Shown here piece by piece: positions 44,652-54,718 of a DNA stretch of 64,000 nucleotides. A model generated the notes under the pieces. The model did no database searches. It worked only from the letters and a program-made list of their open reading frames with translations, and was not told the origin of the DNA. The first letter of the stretch is position 1; each line of letters opens with the position of its first letter. A program made the position numbers and the translations under genes. The stretch comes from Bin5 sp963662575. Its GTDB lineage: Bacteria > Chloroflexota > Anaerolineae > Caldilineales > Caldilineaceae. The stretch is taken from positions 1,674,001 to 1,738,000 of the forward strand of contig OY759723.1 of NCBI GenBank assembly GCA_963662575.1, in the 5' to 3' direction.

Positions 44652-46430
44652 TTATCTGTCCACTTCGCCCAGCACGATGTCGATGGCGCCCAGGATCACA
44701 ATTGCGTCCGCCACCTTGTAGCCGACGCTCATCGGACCGAGCGCGTTCAGGTTGATGTAGCTGGGCGCACGCACGTGATAGCGCCACGGCTGCGTCTTGC
44801 CGTCGCTGGCCAGAAAGAATCCCAGCTCGCCCTTGGGCGCCTCGATGCGGCTGTAAACCTGCCCTTCCGGCGCACGCAACGTGTATCCGCCTCTGCCGCC
44901 GAGCGTTTCCCCTTCCGGCATATCGCGTAGCGCCTGCTGCAGGATGCGCACACTCTCCTTCGCCTCCAACATGCGAATGTAATAGCGGTCATAAATGTCG
45001 CTGTTCGGCAGCGTCGGGATGTCGAAATCGAAGCGGTCGTAAATGCCGTATGGCTCCGCCTTGCGAATGTCGTACGCCAGCCCCCCCGCCCGGATCATCG
45101 GCCCGCTCACACTGAGGGAGATCAGATCCTCGACCGCAAGGTAGCCGACGCCGCGGCCGCGCGCCTTCAGGATCTCGTTCTCCGTCAGCATTCTGTCCAG
45201 CTGATCCAATGCCCGCGGCAGGCGGTCGTTGGCCAGATAGGCGGCCTGCCCGTGCCAACCCTCCGGCAGATCGCTCACGACCCCACCAAAACGCATGTAG
45301 TTGCACATCATGCGCGCGCCCGAGACCGCTTCGAACAGGTCGAGGATCATCTCCCGTTCTTCGATCGCGTAGAGCGCCGGCGTCTGCAGCGCGCCCAGGT
45401 CGTTGAGGATAAAACCGATCGACCAGGTGTGATTGACGATGCGGGTGAACTCGGCCATGATCACGCGCAGGTATTCGGCCCGTTCCGGTACCTCGATGCC
45501 GGCCAGCTTCTCCACCGCCAGCGCGTAGCTCCAATTGTTGCTCATCGAGTTCAGATAGTCGAGCCGGTCGGTGTACGGCATGTTCATCAGCCACGTGTTG
45601 CGTTCACCTATCTTTTCGTGATTGCGGTGCAAATAGCCCATCTCCGGCTCGAGCGCCAGGATCGTCTCGCCCTCCACACGCGTCAACATGCGGAACACAC
45701 CGTGCGTGCTGGGGTGATGCGGTCCCAGGTTGACGACGATGCTCTCGGTGTCCAGGTGCGGCCCGCTTTCGTGATGGGGCGCCTGGCTCACCGGCACATA
45801 GGCGACCGCCTGCTCCCACGAGTCCGGATCCCATCCGGCTGGATAGGTCGTGTTCTTGGCCCACGGCAGCTTGTCTTCCTGGAATTCGTATTCGCCCTTG
45901 GGATGGCGGCTGCGGAACGGCTTGGCATCCTCCTCGAAATAGGCCTCATGCCAGTCCTTGCGCATCGGGTGGCCGTTGAAGCCGTCCCACAGCAGGATGC
46001 GCCGCAAATTCGGATGCCCTTCAAATTTGACGCCGTACAGGTCGTAGACCTCCCGCTCCTGCAGATTGGCGCCCGGGTAAACCGATGTGGCGCTGGGGAT
46101 GGTATCGTCCTCCGGCACGCGCACATGCAGCGCAATCGACCCGCCGCCGCGGCTGGTGCTGTACAGGTTGTAGACCACTTCCAGGCGCTCGTCGATACCG
46201 GCGCGCAGCTTGCCGCCGTAGCCCTGGTAATCGACGCAGGTCAAATTGGAGAGAAAGTCGTAGCCCGACGTATCGCGCAGACGGGTCAGCACGTCCAGGA
46301 TTCTGTCCGGCGCAATTATAAATGCCGGCTCCGTATCCTCGGCCCACGTGCCCAAGACCGCGTCTGCCAGATCCTGTTCAAGCCCCAAATCGTTAGCGGG
46401 CGCTTCCGCCACAGCAGTTGCTTCCGTCAT
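44652..46430 (-). CDS. nuoCD: NADH-quinone oxidoreductase subunits C and D, fused
   Basis: The 592-aa protein joins NuoC (about 1-200: DFLSNLTCVDY, NLQEREVYDLYGVKFEGHP) and NuoD (about 215-592: VNLGPHHPSTHGVFRM, EPEMGYLHRNHEKIGER, and C-terminal ADAIVILGAIDIVLGEVDR). Fusion of C and D is known in several phyla. It lies between nuoB and nuoI; these three form the peripheral arm near the quinone site. Confidence 0.95.
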   Translation of the reverse strand: MTEATAVAEAPANDLGLEQDLADAVLGTWAEDTEPAFIIAPDRILDVLTRLRDTSGYDFLSNLTCVDYQGYGGKLRAGIDERLEVVYNLYSTSRGGGSIALHVRVPEDDTIPSATSVYPGANLQEREVYDLYGVKFEGHPNLRRILLWDGFNGHPMRKDWHEAYFEEDAKPFRSRHPKGEYEFQEDKLPWAKNTTYPAGWDPDSWEQAVAYVPVSQAPHHESGPHLDTESIVVNLGPHHPSTHGVFRMLTRVEGETILALEPEMGYLHRNHEKIGERNTWLMNMPYTDRLDYLNSMSNNWSYALAVEKLAGIEVPERAEYLRVIMAEFTRIVNHTWSIGFILNDLGALQTPALYAIEEREMILDLFEAVSGARMMCNYMRFGGVVSDLPEGWHGQAAYLANDRLPRALDQLDRMLTENEILKARGRGVGYLAVEDLISLSVSGPMIRAGGLAYDIRKAEPYGIYDRFDFDIPTLPNSDIYDRYYIRMLEAKESVRILQQALRDMPEGETLGGRGGYTLRAPEGQVYSRIEAPKGELGFFLASDGKTQPWRYHVRAPSYINLNALGPMSVGYKVADAIVILGAIDIVLGEVDR

Positions 46431-46506
46431 TCCATGTTCCCGATATATGTCTGAATTCTATCTCTTGTGTTCTTAATGGCCCGGCGCAAGTCCCCGTTAG
46501 CCACTA

Positions 46507-47304
46507 TCAACCGCCCTGTTTGGCTCGCCAGCGTCTCTTCGCCTCATCCATGCGCGCTATCGCTTTTTCAGACAGCTCCACTGGCCCGCGCGCCTGTTCT
46601 GCTGCGTCGCCGCCGGCCCCGTTGCTGGTTGCCGCCGCGCCGTTCGCCGCTGCCTTCAGCGTCGTGTCCTTGATCAGCTCCACCTGCCGCGGGTCGAAAA
46701 CGTCCGGCCCCAGCCGCGGCACCGGCACAAATTGCGACGAGTCCTTCTGATACCAGGGCACCGACACCACGCTCTGGCGGTCCACCTTTTCGTGCATCTT
46801 CAGCAGACCGTAGATCAGCGCTTCCGGCGTAGGCGGGCAGCCCGGCACATACACATCCACCGGGATATACTTGTCGATGCCGCTGACCACGTTATAGCCC
46901 TCTTTGAAGGGCCCGCCGCCGGTCGCGCATGCGCCCATGCTCAGCACATAGCGCGGCTCCGCCATCTGGTTATAGATGCGCACGATCGCCGGCACCATCT
47001 TCTTCGTCACCGTGCCTGACACGATCATCAGGTCGCTCTGCCTGGGGCTGGGCCGCATGACCTCCATCCCGAAGCGGGCCAGGTCATAGCGGCTCGCGGC
47101 CGTTGCGATCATTTCGATCGCGCAGCAGGCCAGCCCGAACAGAAGCGGCCACATACTCGAGCGCCGGCTCCAGTTATAGATCTTGTCCACCGTCGTGATC
47201 AGAACATTCGCCTCGAGCTCATCGGGAACGCTGATCTCGTCGTGCAGAAAAGGTTGAAGTTGATCCTGTTTAAGTTGCTGAAAATTGGGCGGAAGAGATG
47301 CCAT
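46507..47304 (-). CDS. nuoB: NADH-quinone oxidoreductase subunit B
   Basis: The 265-aa subunit ligates cluster N2 with LACCAIEM, GACATGGG and VPGCPPTPEAL. It has a longer N-terminus and a ~70-residue Ala-rich C-terminal tail (GAAATSNGAGGDAAEQARG) beyond the usual length. It is the first gene of nuoB-nuoCD-nuoI here. No nuoA precedes it; a MITE-like element does. Confidence 0.94.
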   Translation of the reverse strand: MASLPPNFQQLKQDQLQPFLHDEISVPDELEANVLITTVDKIYNWSRRSSMWPLLFGLACCAIEMIATAASRYDLARFGMEVMRPSPRQSDLMIVSGTVTKKMVPAIVRIYNQMAEPRYVLSMGACATGGGPFKEGYNVVSGIDKYIPVDVYVPGCPPTPEALIYGLLKMHEKVDRQSVVSVPWYQKDSSQFVPVPRLGPDVFDPRQVELIKDTTLKAAANGAAATSNGAGGDAAEQARGPVELSEKAIARMDEAKRRWRAKQGG

Positions 47305-47540
47305 GCCGAAATCCCTGTCAGATGCTCCCGCGACCCTGGCCTATCGACACCTGCAAAGCCCGAGTCGCGTAAAGATAAAAAACGGAACGCCCCATGCGTC
47401 CATTTGCCCACCTTACTGCAAATATACCCCACCGCCGGGGGAAAAGCAAGTGAATTTCGTTACAAGTGGATTATAAAGCCGATGAATAGCCCGGTCAAAA
47501 CAGCCCGGCAGCGGGGATGCCACCCAACCGGACCGTAGGC
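47305..47540. other. Upstream region of nuoB
   Basis: No gene is supported. It should contain the nuoB promoter on the minus strand, but no clear pair of boxes was found. Confidence 0.4.
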
Positions 47541-47550
47541 AGGCTGCAGA

Positions 47551-47721
47551 GGGCCTCAAGAGCTGGACCACGAGCTAAGGAGTATAACGGTGCAATTCAC
47601 TAGTCGCGTAGGGGATTGGTTCGGCTGCCAAGCAACTGCGCCGACCCACGACCGCCTGCTGCAGCTGTTCGGTCGCGCCCCATTTTCCCATTTCGTGGCT
47701 TGAGATTGGGCCAACCATAGC
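47551..47721. mobile_element. MITE-like element with IS3-type ends
   Basis: This ~170-bp segment is bounded by GGGCCTCAAGAGCTGGACCA (47551 on) and, inverted, CTATGGTTGGCCCAATC (47721 back). These match the ends of the deleted IS at 17491-17838. It has no coding capacity, so it could only move with a transposase in trans. Confidence 0.65.
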
Positions 47722-47740
47722 CTAATCTCTGGCAGGGAAA

Positions 47741-50700
47741 CTAAAACCCGCGTCGCTCCTCATCAATTTGAGCACGCCTAATGTACGCCTCCAGCCAGGA
47801 AATGTGCTGATCTATCCAGCGAATCACGTTCGCGTCGGTTTCTTCTTCTTTGAATGTGAGCAGGCTTGCTTTCGTCTTCAGATGGTGTTGACTCTCCGAA
47901 CCCGTCCAACCTTCAGTGGAGTAATTTGTGCTGAACTCTGTCGAGACATCATCATGATTGCCGTAGCGGACCAGTAATTCTCGGGCCAGGCAGACCCGAT
48001 CATCCTCATGCCACAGGGGGGTCGGCACAATCGACGCTAGGTACCAAGCTCGATTTTCCACGTCCTCATCAACCCACTTCCATATGCTTTCCGGACGGAA
48101 CAGGTTCAGCGCACCGCCACCACTTCGGTCGAAGCGATCCTCACCCCTCAACCACTCACGAATGTAAAAGGCAGGTGTATCGATTGGTGGCCCCATATAC
48201 TGAGTCACGAGGTGCCACACATCTTCTGGAAAACGTCTTGCAATCTCATTCAGAACGCCGTGTACAGCGAGGTTAAATCCAAACCCGTCCATGATGGTGC
48301 CGGATTCCCCAAACGACGCAAGCATCTTCTCTGCGAGTTTAGGGGCGTTTTGCGGAAGATCCTCGACGACCCCCTTCGCAATTTCAGACCAATGATAGCT
48401 GATATCTTGCTCTCGCTTTTCAGACGGCTGGAACCAAGTTCCATGGCTGATGATATTTGTCGCCAGCTCCATAGGCATTCTCTGTGCATCTTCATCCATA
48501 AGGTAATACATGTAGAATAGCTCCAAAGCATTTGAGACAGCCACCTCGCTGCCTACACCGAGGAGAAATTCTATCCATCTGTGAAAGGTCTCGGACGAAA
48601 GTTTGCGGATCACTCCCCCATAGACAAAAGTACCGAAATCTTCTGGAAGAACGATCCCTTCTTCGGCCAGTTGGAGGATACGTAGCCCTGAACGGTCAGA
48701 CGGCATTCTTGACCGCCAAGTTAGCTTGCAAACCCACGTTTGCATATCGGCTTTGGCTGTGAGGGCGTCGATTTTGGCCTCCCAATAATCAGCGTCACGC
48801 TCTGCCATTGCTGCGAAATATCCACCGAGAAAGAAAAGGGAGAACTGTTCTTCCGTTCTTAGTTGGGCCTGAATAAGGGCATCAAGTAGGCTGAAATCTT
48901 CGTCAATCCTTGAGAGTTCGTAGCCGAAACGATACCCGTCGGCCGTTCCTGTTGTGGTCAGCCAGTCCAGCTCCTTTTGCAGCAACTCCGGATTGTCCAG
49001 ACTCTCCTTTGCCAACTGCCGAATCTCCTCCAACTTCCTATCAACTCCGTTTCCTTCTCTATCCAGACGATCCTCGAATAAATCAGTCCCAACGTAACGA
49101 ATCATGCGGGAGTGGTAGTCAGTGCGAACCAGACTGTTACGAAGTTGCTTCCACTTCCGCAGCGTTGCCTCGGGCATTGATTCCCCGTCGTATCGGATCA
49201 TTTGCATTGCTGTTTCCAATACCTGAAGATTGTCAACGTAATGAAGTGTGGCTAACTCCCCAACGGTTTCAACTACCATGTCCGCGAGATTTCCATACCG
49301 AGTCACTTCCCGGCTTCTCTTTAAGAGAATGTCTACAGCTTCTTTCTTTTCCTCTTCATTCAATTTGCCCAAGCTTTTGCTCAGTAGCCCCCACACCCGT
49401 CGGTAAGCATCAAACAACTCCCCGTATGTTTCGGGCTCCCACAACTCAGGCACTCGATGAAGTCCCTGGTATTCGGCGCCGGCAATTCGTGAAAAGTGGC
49501 GCGTGACTAACGCAATGTCACATGCACGGAGACCGAGCCTTCGCACAGCTTCTGACTCCGAATTTAGCGCCTCCTCCAGTATAGGGAATCTCTCTTTCGG
49601 TGGAGCTTGGGTAGGAGCTACAGGGCTGCGAGCAGGAGAAAATAGTCTCACAAAGGTTCCACTTGCACTATTGGATTGCGTCGCGTTCTCCGCTTCAGCA
49701 AGCCTCAAAAGGATCCGAGCCGCATCCCTGAAGTGCTCTCGCCACACGGCGATCTTTTCGAGTGCCCAAACGATGTGCTGCCGCCCCTCTCTGAGTTCGA
49801 GCAGATCCTCTCTACTCCAATGACCTATCGTCTCCCGCAGCCTCCTCACTGCTGGGCCGGGACAAGCCTCCGCTAGTGCTAAAAAAAACTTTCCTCCCAG
49901 TAGAGTTCCAAGCAGGGTCCCGTCAGAAAATATGCCGTTCGCGCTCAGAATTTCTTCAACAAACTCTTTGCCGCGAGCAACAGAAGGCAGATATGGAATG
50001 GTGGAAATGAAACGCTCCAACAGGTCATGTCTGAATGCTTCCGGGATTGCACTTACGAATTCATTGAAACTTTCACGTGTAAATCCTTTGATTCCCCACC
50101 ACTTCCGAAGAAGATGGGCCCTTAACATGATAGGAGTTACATACAGGTAGTACTTGCCTTGTATAAGGCCGCGTTTTTTCTGCTCATACACGACCTTTTC
50201 AAAGTCAGTCCATTGGACTTCCATAAAGCTGGAAACCCAACAAGCCTCTACATCCAATCCGGCAGACTTTTCATAGCCAATCTTGTCAAAAAGCGCGATG
50301 CCCATGAGGACATTCTCTGTTGTATTGAACTTCTCTGAATCACTGTTCATGTTGCCACCAATCAGACGGTTCATAAGATCATCATCGTTGATGGCGATGT
50401 ATTCCTCCGGACTTCCTGGATTTGAAAGATAGCTTTGTGCCAAGAGGATTGCTATTCGCGGATATCCCTCGGAAACATCGACCAGTCTTCTAACTACGTT
50501 TGGGGGAAGTGCGGGGAACTCTGAGCTTAATATTTCTTCGATAGTGGAGTCTGGTAACTGTCTGAGTTCGTACAGTTTTGTGAGGGATTGCGTATTTTCT
50601 TTATCTTGGGACATCGTGACAATCGTCAGTTGCGATTCTGGACTTGAAAAAGCACGATAAAGTTCTTCATGCTGGGCCAGATCACACTCGTCAACGACCA

Positions 50701-51541
50701 GGATTGCTGACAGATTTTCCCCATATTGCAGCCCATTAAATAACTTTGATCGCAGGAATTGATCTGCCGTAACGTAAAGAACACTGCTCCGTAAATCACT
50801 GGGAGCAAGTGCTTCAAAAACGAATCGAGTCTTCCCAATCCCCGGCAGACCAGTCACTCTTAATACGGGGGTTCTAGTATCAGACTCTCTCAATTCGAGG
50901 CGTATATCTTCAATCCATTTCGTCCTATCCTCATCGCTCACAAACGCCTTTGGCTCATATACATCCCTTTTTTTTGTCCATATTGAGTAGGGAAGAGCGT
51001 CGTAATACTCGGGCTTGCTGAATGACGCCATTAGACTTGGGAATCGTCTCGCCGCTTGAGCGATATCCTCTGCCGCATAGAGACGTACATCAGTATCGGG
51101 ATATCCATTTGAGGCCAAGTCATCCTTTATGGCACAAAGCCGATCTCTGAACATGGGTTCCGTCAGACTGTGAAACAACACCATGACGTAATTGCCGCCG
51201 GCGTCGAGTAAGCGCTCTATCTCATCCTTGAGAGGCTCGGACAATTTACCTTTCTTATGGAGTTCCTCCTGGCATGCCTGACGTCCGAGATTCGAAGCTT
51301 TGATCTGAAAACCAGTTTCCCCCCGAGGGATTAGGCAATCGTCGTCTGGATCGGCATCCTTTATGAGCGCGTCAATTCCGCCGTCCTTGACATTGATATT
51401 TCCCTGGACCTTGACGAGATGTTGTCCAATTCCCACGCGAGCGGCCTCAGCCCAAAGCAATTCTCTCATGAAATCCACTGCTCTATTAGGATCAAAGTTC
51501 TGTAACTCTCTTGGTGAAAGTGTAAACGGCGGGGTTAGCAT
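47741..51541 (-). CDS. Nuclease-STAND NTPase defence protein (Avs-like)
   Basis: The 1266-aa protein has three parts. Residues ~20-180 look like a PD-(D/E)XK nuclease: GGIDALI (D57) and GFQIKAS (Q79, K81). Residues ~200-480 are a STAND NTPase with P-loop GLPGIGKT (231-238) and Walker B AILVVDECDL (D284). The remaining ~780 residues are helical repeats, a likely sensor. This effector-NTPase-sensor order is that of Avs antiphage proteins, which cut DNA after sensing a phage protein. The ATG at 51541 has GGAG upstream; a TTG at 51565 is possible. The assignment to Avs is by architecture only. Confidence 0.75.
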   Translation of the reverse strand: MLTPPFTLSPRELQNFDPNRAVDFMRELLWAEAARVGIGQHLVKVQGNINVKDGGIDALIKDADPDDDCLIPRGETGFQIKASNLGRQACQEELHKKGKLSEPLKDEIERLLDAGGNYVMVLFHSLTEPMFRDRLCAIKDDLASNGYPDTDVRLYAAEDIAQAARRFPSLMASFSKPEYYDALPYSIWTKKRDVYEPKAFVSDEDRTKWIEDIRLELRESDTRTPVLRVTGLPGIGKTRFVFEALAPSDLRSSVLYVTADQFLRSKLFNGLQYGENLSAILVVDECDLAQHEELYRAFSSPESQLTIVTMSQDKENTQSLTKLYELRQLPDSTIEEILSSEFPALPPNVVRRLVDVSEGYPRIAILLAQSYLSNPGSPEEYIAINDDDLMNRLIGGNMNSDSEKFNTTENVLMGIALFDKIGYEKSAGLDVEACWVSSFMEVQWTDFEKVVYEQKKRGLIQGKYYLYVTPIMLRAHLLRKWWGIKGFTRESFNEFVSAIPEAFRHDLLERFISTIPYLPSVARGKEFVEEILSANGIFSDGTLLGTLLGGKFFLALAEACPGPAVRRLRETIGHWSREDLLELREGRQHIVWALEKIAVWREHFRDAARILLRLAEAENATQSNSASGTFVRLFSPARSPVAPTQAPPKERFPILEEALNSESEAVRRLGLRACDIALVTRHFSRIAGAEYQGLHRVPELWEPETYGELFDAYRRVWGLLSKSLGKLNEEEKKEAVDILLKRSREVTRYGNLADMVVETVGELATLHYVDNLQVLETAMQMIRYDGESMPEATLRKWKQLRNSLVRTDYHSRMIRYVGTDLFEDRLDREGNGVDRKLEEIRQLAKESLDNPELLQKELDWLTTTGTADGYRFGYELSRIDEDFSLLDALIQAQLRTEEQFSLFFLGGYFAAMAERDADYWEAKIDALTAKADMQTWVCKLTWRSRMPSDRSGLRILQLAEEGIVLPEDFGTFVYGGVIRKLSSETFHRWIEFLLGVGSEVAVSNALELFYMYYLMDEDAQRMPMELATNIISHGTWFQPSEKREQDISYHWSEIAKGVVEDLPQNAPKLAEKMLASFGESGTIMDGFGFNLAVHGVLNEIARRFPEDVWHLVTQYMGPPIDTPAFYIREWLRGEDRFDRSGGGALNLFRPESIWKWVDEDVENRAWYLASIVPTPLWHEDDRVCLARELLVRYGNHDDVSTEFSTNYSTEGWTGSESQHHLKTKASLLTFKEEETDANVIRWIDQHISWLEAYIRRAQIDEERRGF

Positions 51542-51631
51542 GTCTAAGCTCCAAGTATCTGGCAATTAGTACTCAATAAGATCGAAGACTCCATAGACCA
51601 ATTTTGAAGATTTGCAAGATGCTTGTCAAGA

Positions 51632-54600
51632 CTACGACACTTCTTTCGTCGCCCCAATCCCCAACTCCGGCAACCCCTCCACAATCCCCACCGTCTCCAG
51701 ACTCACACTGATCACCTTCCCGATCAACCGCACAATATACTGCGGATCATCCTCCCGGTTCGGATCGTTCACAATCCCGCTGCGCCTGTCGGTCTTGACG
51801 CGGTACTGGTCAATGACCCACTCCAGCGCCGACCGGTTGCCCAGGCGGTAGTTGAACGCTTCGGCGGGGATGCCGTCCAGCGTCAGGAAATCGTTATAAC
51901 GCAGTTGCGTTTTGTCCTTGGTGAGCCGCATCTTCTCGACGCGCCAGTCGAGCGGCATATCCGGCGTTTCGACCTGTCCGAGTCGGTATTCCGGCTGTTC
52001 TTCGTAGCCTATGTGGATCGTCGCCAGCCGCGCGCCCGCCTCTGCGAACGCGCGGAAATCGGGTGCAAAGGGGATGCGGGGCAGTTCGCGCTTGAGATTA
52101 GCCTGGTAGCGATCTCGATAGTTGGGGTGATGCAGCAGCCCGTAGACGTAGTGGAAGATGTCCCACTTGCTGATCGTCTCGTCTCGGTAGTGAGTGTGGA
52201 AGCGGTCCAACGCCCAGTCGGTGATGTTTTCGCGGCGGTTACTGCCGTCCTCGTCGTAGGTGTAGTAAGGAAAGCATTGGGAGCCGCCTTGTGGGAGTTG
52301 ATCAGGGATTATGTTTGCCGTCAGAGCAAACATAGGCCATTCACCACCCACCTTTAGCCATATCACTCGGTTCTCGTCTTCCGTCCCCGGCGTGGGGAAA
52401 ATCGATGGGAATCCAAAGACTCGGTGGTTGAGAATTCGGTCAAAGAAAAGGTTCGTTCTTGTGAAAGGACGGTACAGGGAATGTCGGACTTTGGCTTCCG
52501 AAAACTTTGCAATCTGGCCGCCTGTAAGTTTCTGTTTGAGGGTAGAACTCCACTTGATTTTCTCGTCATCATAGACAACAAAATCATCAATACTTATCCT
52601 TTGATCATTCCTCATTTTCCACTTAATAACCAACTCATTGTAGGTGTCGATTGTATTCTTAATGTTCTTGGTCAGCGCAACCCGATTGAAATTGTAAGTC
52701 CACGCGTCACGGTTTGTACTAACGCCGTTACTGAAGGTTTGAAATATCACTTCCACCGCCTCGCCTTTTGACGCCTTAGCGTTCCTACTTCCTACAGCTA
52801 TAAACGCATCAAATTCGGCGTGGAGCCCTTCGGTTAGCCATGTGTGTCGCGTGTCCGGCTCAATGGGCTGCCATTCGACATTCCTGTGGTGTTCCTTTAC
52901 ATCGAGATAACGATACTTCTCTTCCTTGCGCCAGAATTCATCGACACGTGCGTAGTACATTCTGGCTTTGGTAACTGCGTTGCCATTCCTTTTGACGAAA
53001 AAGTTGATGCTGACACCGACTTGAATGCTAAAGACGTTGTGCGTCGTGCCTGACAGCTTTGGATTCTTGCGCACGTTCCCACCCAGATCGAGGATGTAGA
53101 TAGCATCGAAATCGTCTGTAAGATGTTTGCGCATTCCATCAAACGCGACGCCGTCAAGAAAGCCGTTATTGCTCACAAGGGCGACTACTCCCTCCTCGCC
53201 GATACGGTCCGCTGCCCACCGAAAAGCCTTTACATAGGGGTCTGATAGTTTGTTCTTATTCGTAGCTTTGGAGTCCTTTGCATACGTCTCCGCAACCCGT
53301 TTGTCCATCACAGGATATTTGCGGTTCTTGTTGTTGTCGTTTTCGTTGACCTGCCCGACGTTGTAGGGCGGGTTGCCGATCACCACGAACATCGGCGTCT
53401 CCTTCTGACTTTCCACCCGCTGCGTGTTCTCCGGCGCAAACAGCGGCAACTGCCTGTCCTCCGCCAGGTCGAACGTGTCCACCAGGCAGATGCCCTCGAA
53501 CGGCTCGTACATCTCCGTAGCGTCGTAGTATTCGTGCTCGATGTTCATGCTGGCGATGTAGTAGGGCAGCAGCATCACCTCGTTGCAGTGCAACTCAGAA
53601 GCGTATTTGCGCTCAAGCGCAGTGCGCGGGATCTCGCGCATCATCCGCACGAGGAAGTTGCCCGTCCCCACGAACGGGTCAATGACATGCACGCCCTCGT
53701 CCCCCAGCGAACGGCCAAACTCCTGCTCCAGGATCTCGGCCACGCTCCGCACCATGAAATCCACGATCGGCTGCGGCGTGTAGACGATCCCATGCGTATC
53801 CGCCACCTTCACCGAAAAGCCCTGGAAAAACTGTTCGTAGACGGTGTTGAGGAAATGCTGCTTGTGCGAAAATTGCTGGATGGTGGCGGCCGTGCGCTCG
53901 ATCGCGCCGTAGAAGCGGTCCAGGCTACTCAAAAATTCGTCGCGGCTGAAGGAGTGGGAGGTAAGCGCGTCGATTACGTTCTCGATCTCGAAGGCGATGA
54001 CGTTGCGGCGGGTAAAGGCCGGGCGGTTGAAGACCGTGCGGAAGAGGCGCTCGGTCAGCAAATGCTGGATCAGCATCTCTTCGACCGCGGCCTCGGCCAG
54101 ATTCGGGTTGATCGACTGGCGGCATTTGTCCAAAAATTCGGCGAAGGCTGCGGTGAAAGTACTGTTGCTTTTCCGCTCCTGCTGGATCAGCTGGGCCAGG
54201 CCCTGCCCGATGTCCGCGACCCTGTCCTTGAACTGTGCGACAGCCTCCTCCCACGCCGCATACTCCTGTGGCCGGTAGCCGAAGAACATCTGCAGCGTCT
54301 CGATCAACTGCCCCGCGTCCGTCAAATCCGCGTCCAGCGCCAGCCGCCCGTTCTGCCACAGCATCGCCCGCCGCGGCGTCTGAAACAGGATATTGTCGCG
54401 CGGGTAGCCCGCCGCAAACTTGCGCTCCACCTCTGCCGGCAGATCGTCGTGGATGTCCTTCGCCTCCCAGCACCCGTGCGTCAGCCGGAAGTCGTCCACC
54501 AGCGCCCCGTCTACCACAATCCGCCTGCCCCGCCCCGTACTCACCCCGTACTCCGGCACCAGCGTCCACTTACACTGCCGCGCGCAATTCTCCAGCAGCG

Positions 54601-54718
54601 TCTGAAAAGCCGCCCGCACCGCCGTCTCGTGCGTGACGCCAAGCTTGGCGAATTGGTCGAGCGCGGCGTAGTAGGTTTTGACGGAAATATGGGTTGGTTT
54701 GAGGTTAAGGGTAGGCAT
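51632..54718 (-). CDS. Single-chain restriction-modification enzyme (type IIG/ISP-like)
   Basis: The 1028-aa protein combines an N-terminal PD-(D/E)XK-like nuclease (VDDFRLTHGCWEAKD; D76, E85, K87), a helical linker, an N6-adenine methyltransferase (DPFVGTGNF at 347-355 and NPPY at 449-452), and a C-terminal target-recognition region. It would cut unmodified DNA and methylate host sites with one specificity domain. It matches the methylase/TRD half of type ISP enzymes but has no SF2 helicase, so it is closer to a helicase-less IIG layout. No separate R or S gene is adjacent. Confidence 0.8.
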   Translation of the reverse strand: MPTLNLKPTHISVKTYYAALDQFAKLGVTHETAVRAAFQTLLENCARQCKWTLVPEYGVSTGRGRRIVVDGALVDDFRLTHGCWEAKDIHDDLPAEVERKFAAGYPRDNILFQTPRRAMLWQNGRLALDADLTDAGQLIETLQMFFGYRPQEYAAWEEAVAQFKDRVADIGQGLAQLIQQERKSNSTFTAAFAEFLDKCRQSINPNLAEAAVEEMLIQHLLTERLFRTVFNRPAFTRRNVIAFEIENVIDALTSHSFSRDEFLSSLDRFYGAIERTAATIQQFSHKQHFLNTVYEQFFQGFSVKVADTHGIVYTPQPIVDFMVRSVAEILEQEFGRSLGDEGVHVIDPFVGTGNFLVRMMREIPRTALERKYASELHCNEVMLLPYYIASMNIEHEYYDATEMYEPFEGICLVDTFDLAEDRQLPLFAPENTQRVESQKETPMFVVIGNPPYNVGQVNENDNNKNRKYPVMDKRVAETYAKDSKATNKNKLSDPYVKAFRWAADRIGEEGVVALVSNNGFLDGVAFDGMRKHLTDDFDAIYILDLGGNVRKNPKLSGTTHNVFSIQVGVSINFFVKRNGNAVTKARMYYARVDEFWRKEEKYRYLDVKEHHRNVEWQPIEPDTRHTWLTEGLHAEFDAFIAVGSRNAKASKGEAVEVIFQTFSNGVSTNRDAWTYNFNRVALTKNIKNTIDTYNELVIKWKMRNDQRISIDDFVVYDDEKIKWSSTLKQKLTGGQIAKFSEAKVRHSLYRPFTRTNLFFDRILNHRVFGFPSIFPTPGTEDENRVIWLKVGGEWPMFALTANIIPDQLPQGGSQCFPYYTYDEDGSNRRENITDWALDRFHTHYRDETISKWDIFHYVYGLLHHPNYRDRYQANLKRELPRIPFAPDFRAFAEAGARLATIHIGYEEQPEYRLGQVETPDMPLDWRVEKMRLTKDKTQLRYNDFLTLDGIPAEAFNYRLGNRSALEWVIDQYRVKTDRRSGIVNDPNREDDPQYIVRLIGKVISVSLETVGIVEGLPELGIGATKEVS

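Noticed and set aside
45252..46454. 400-aa plus-strand frame
   Set aside because: It is antisense to nuoCD, with no ribosome site and shadow composition.
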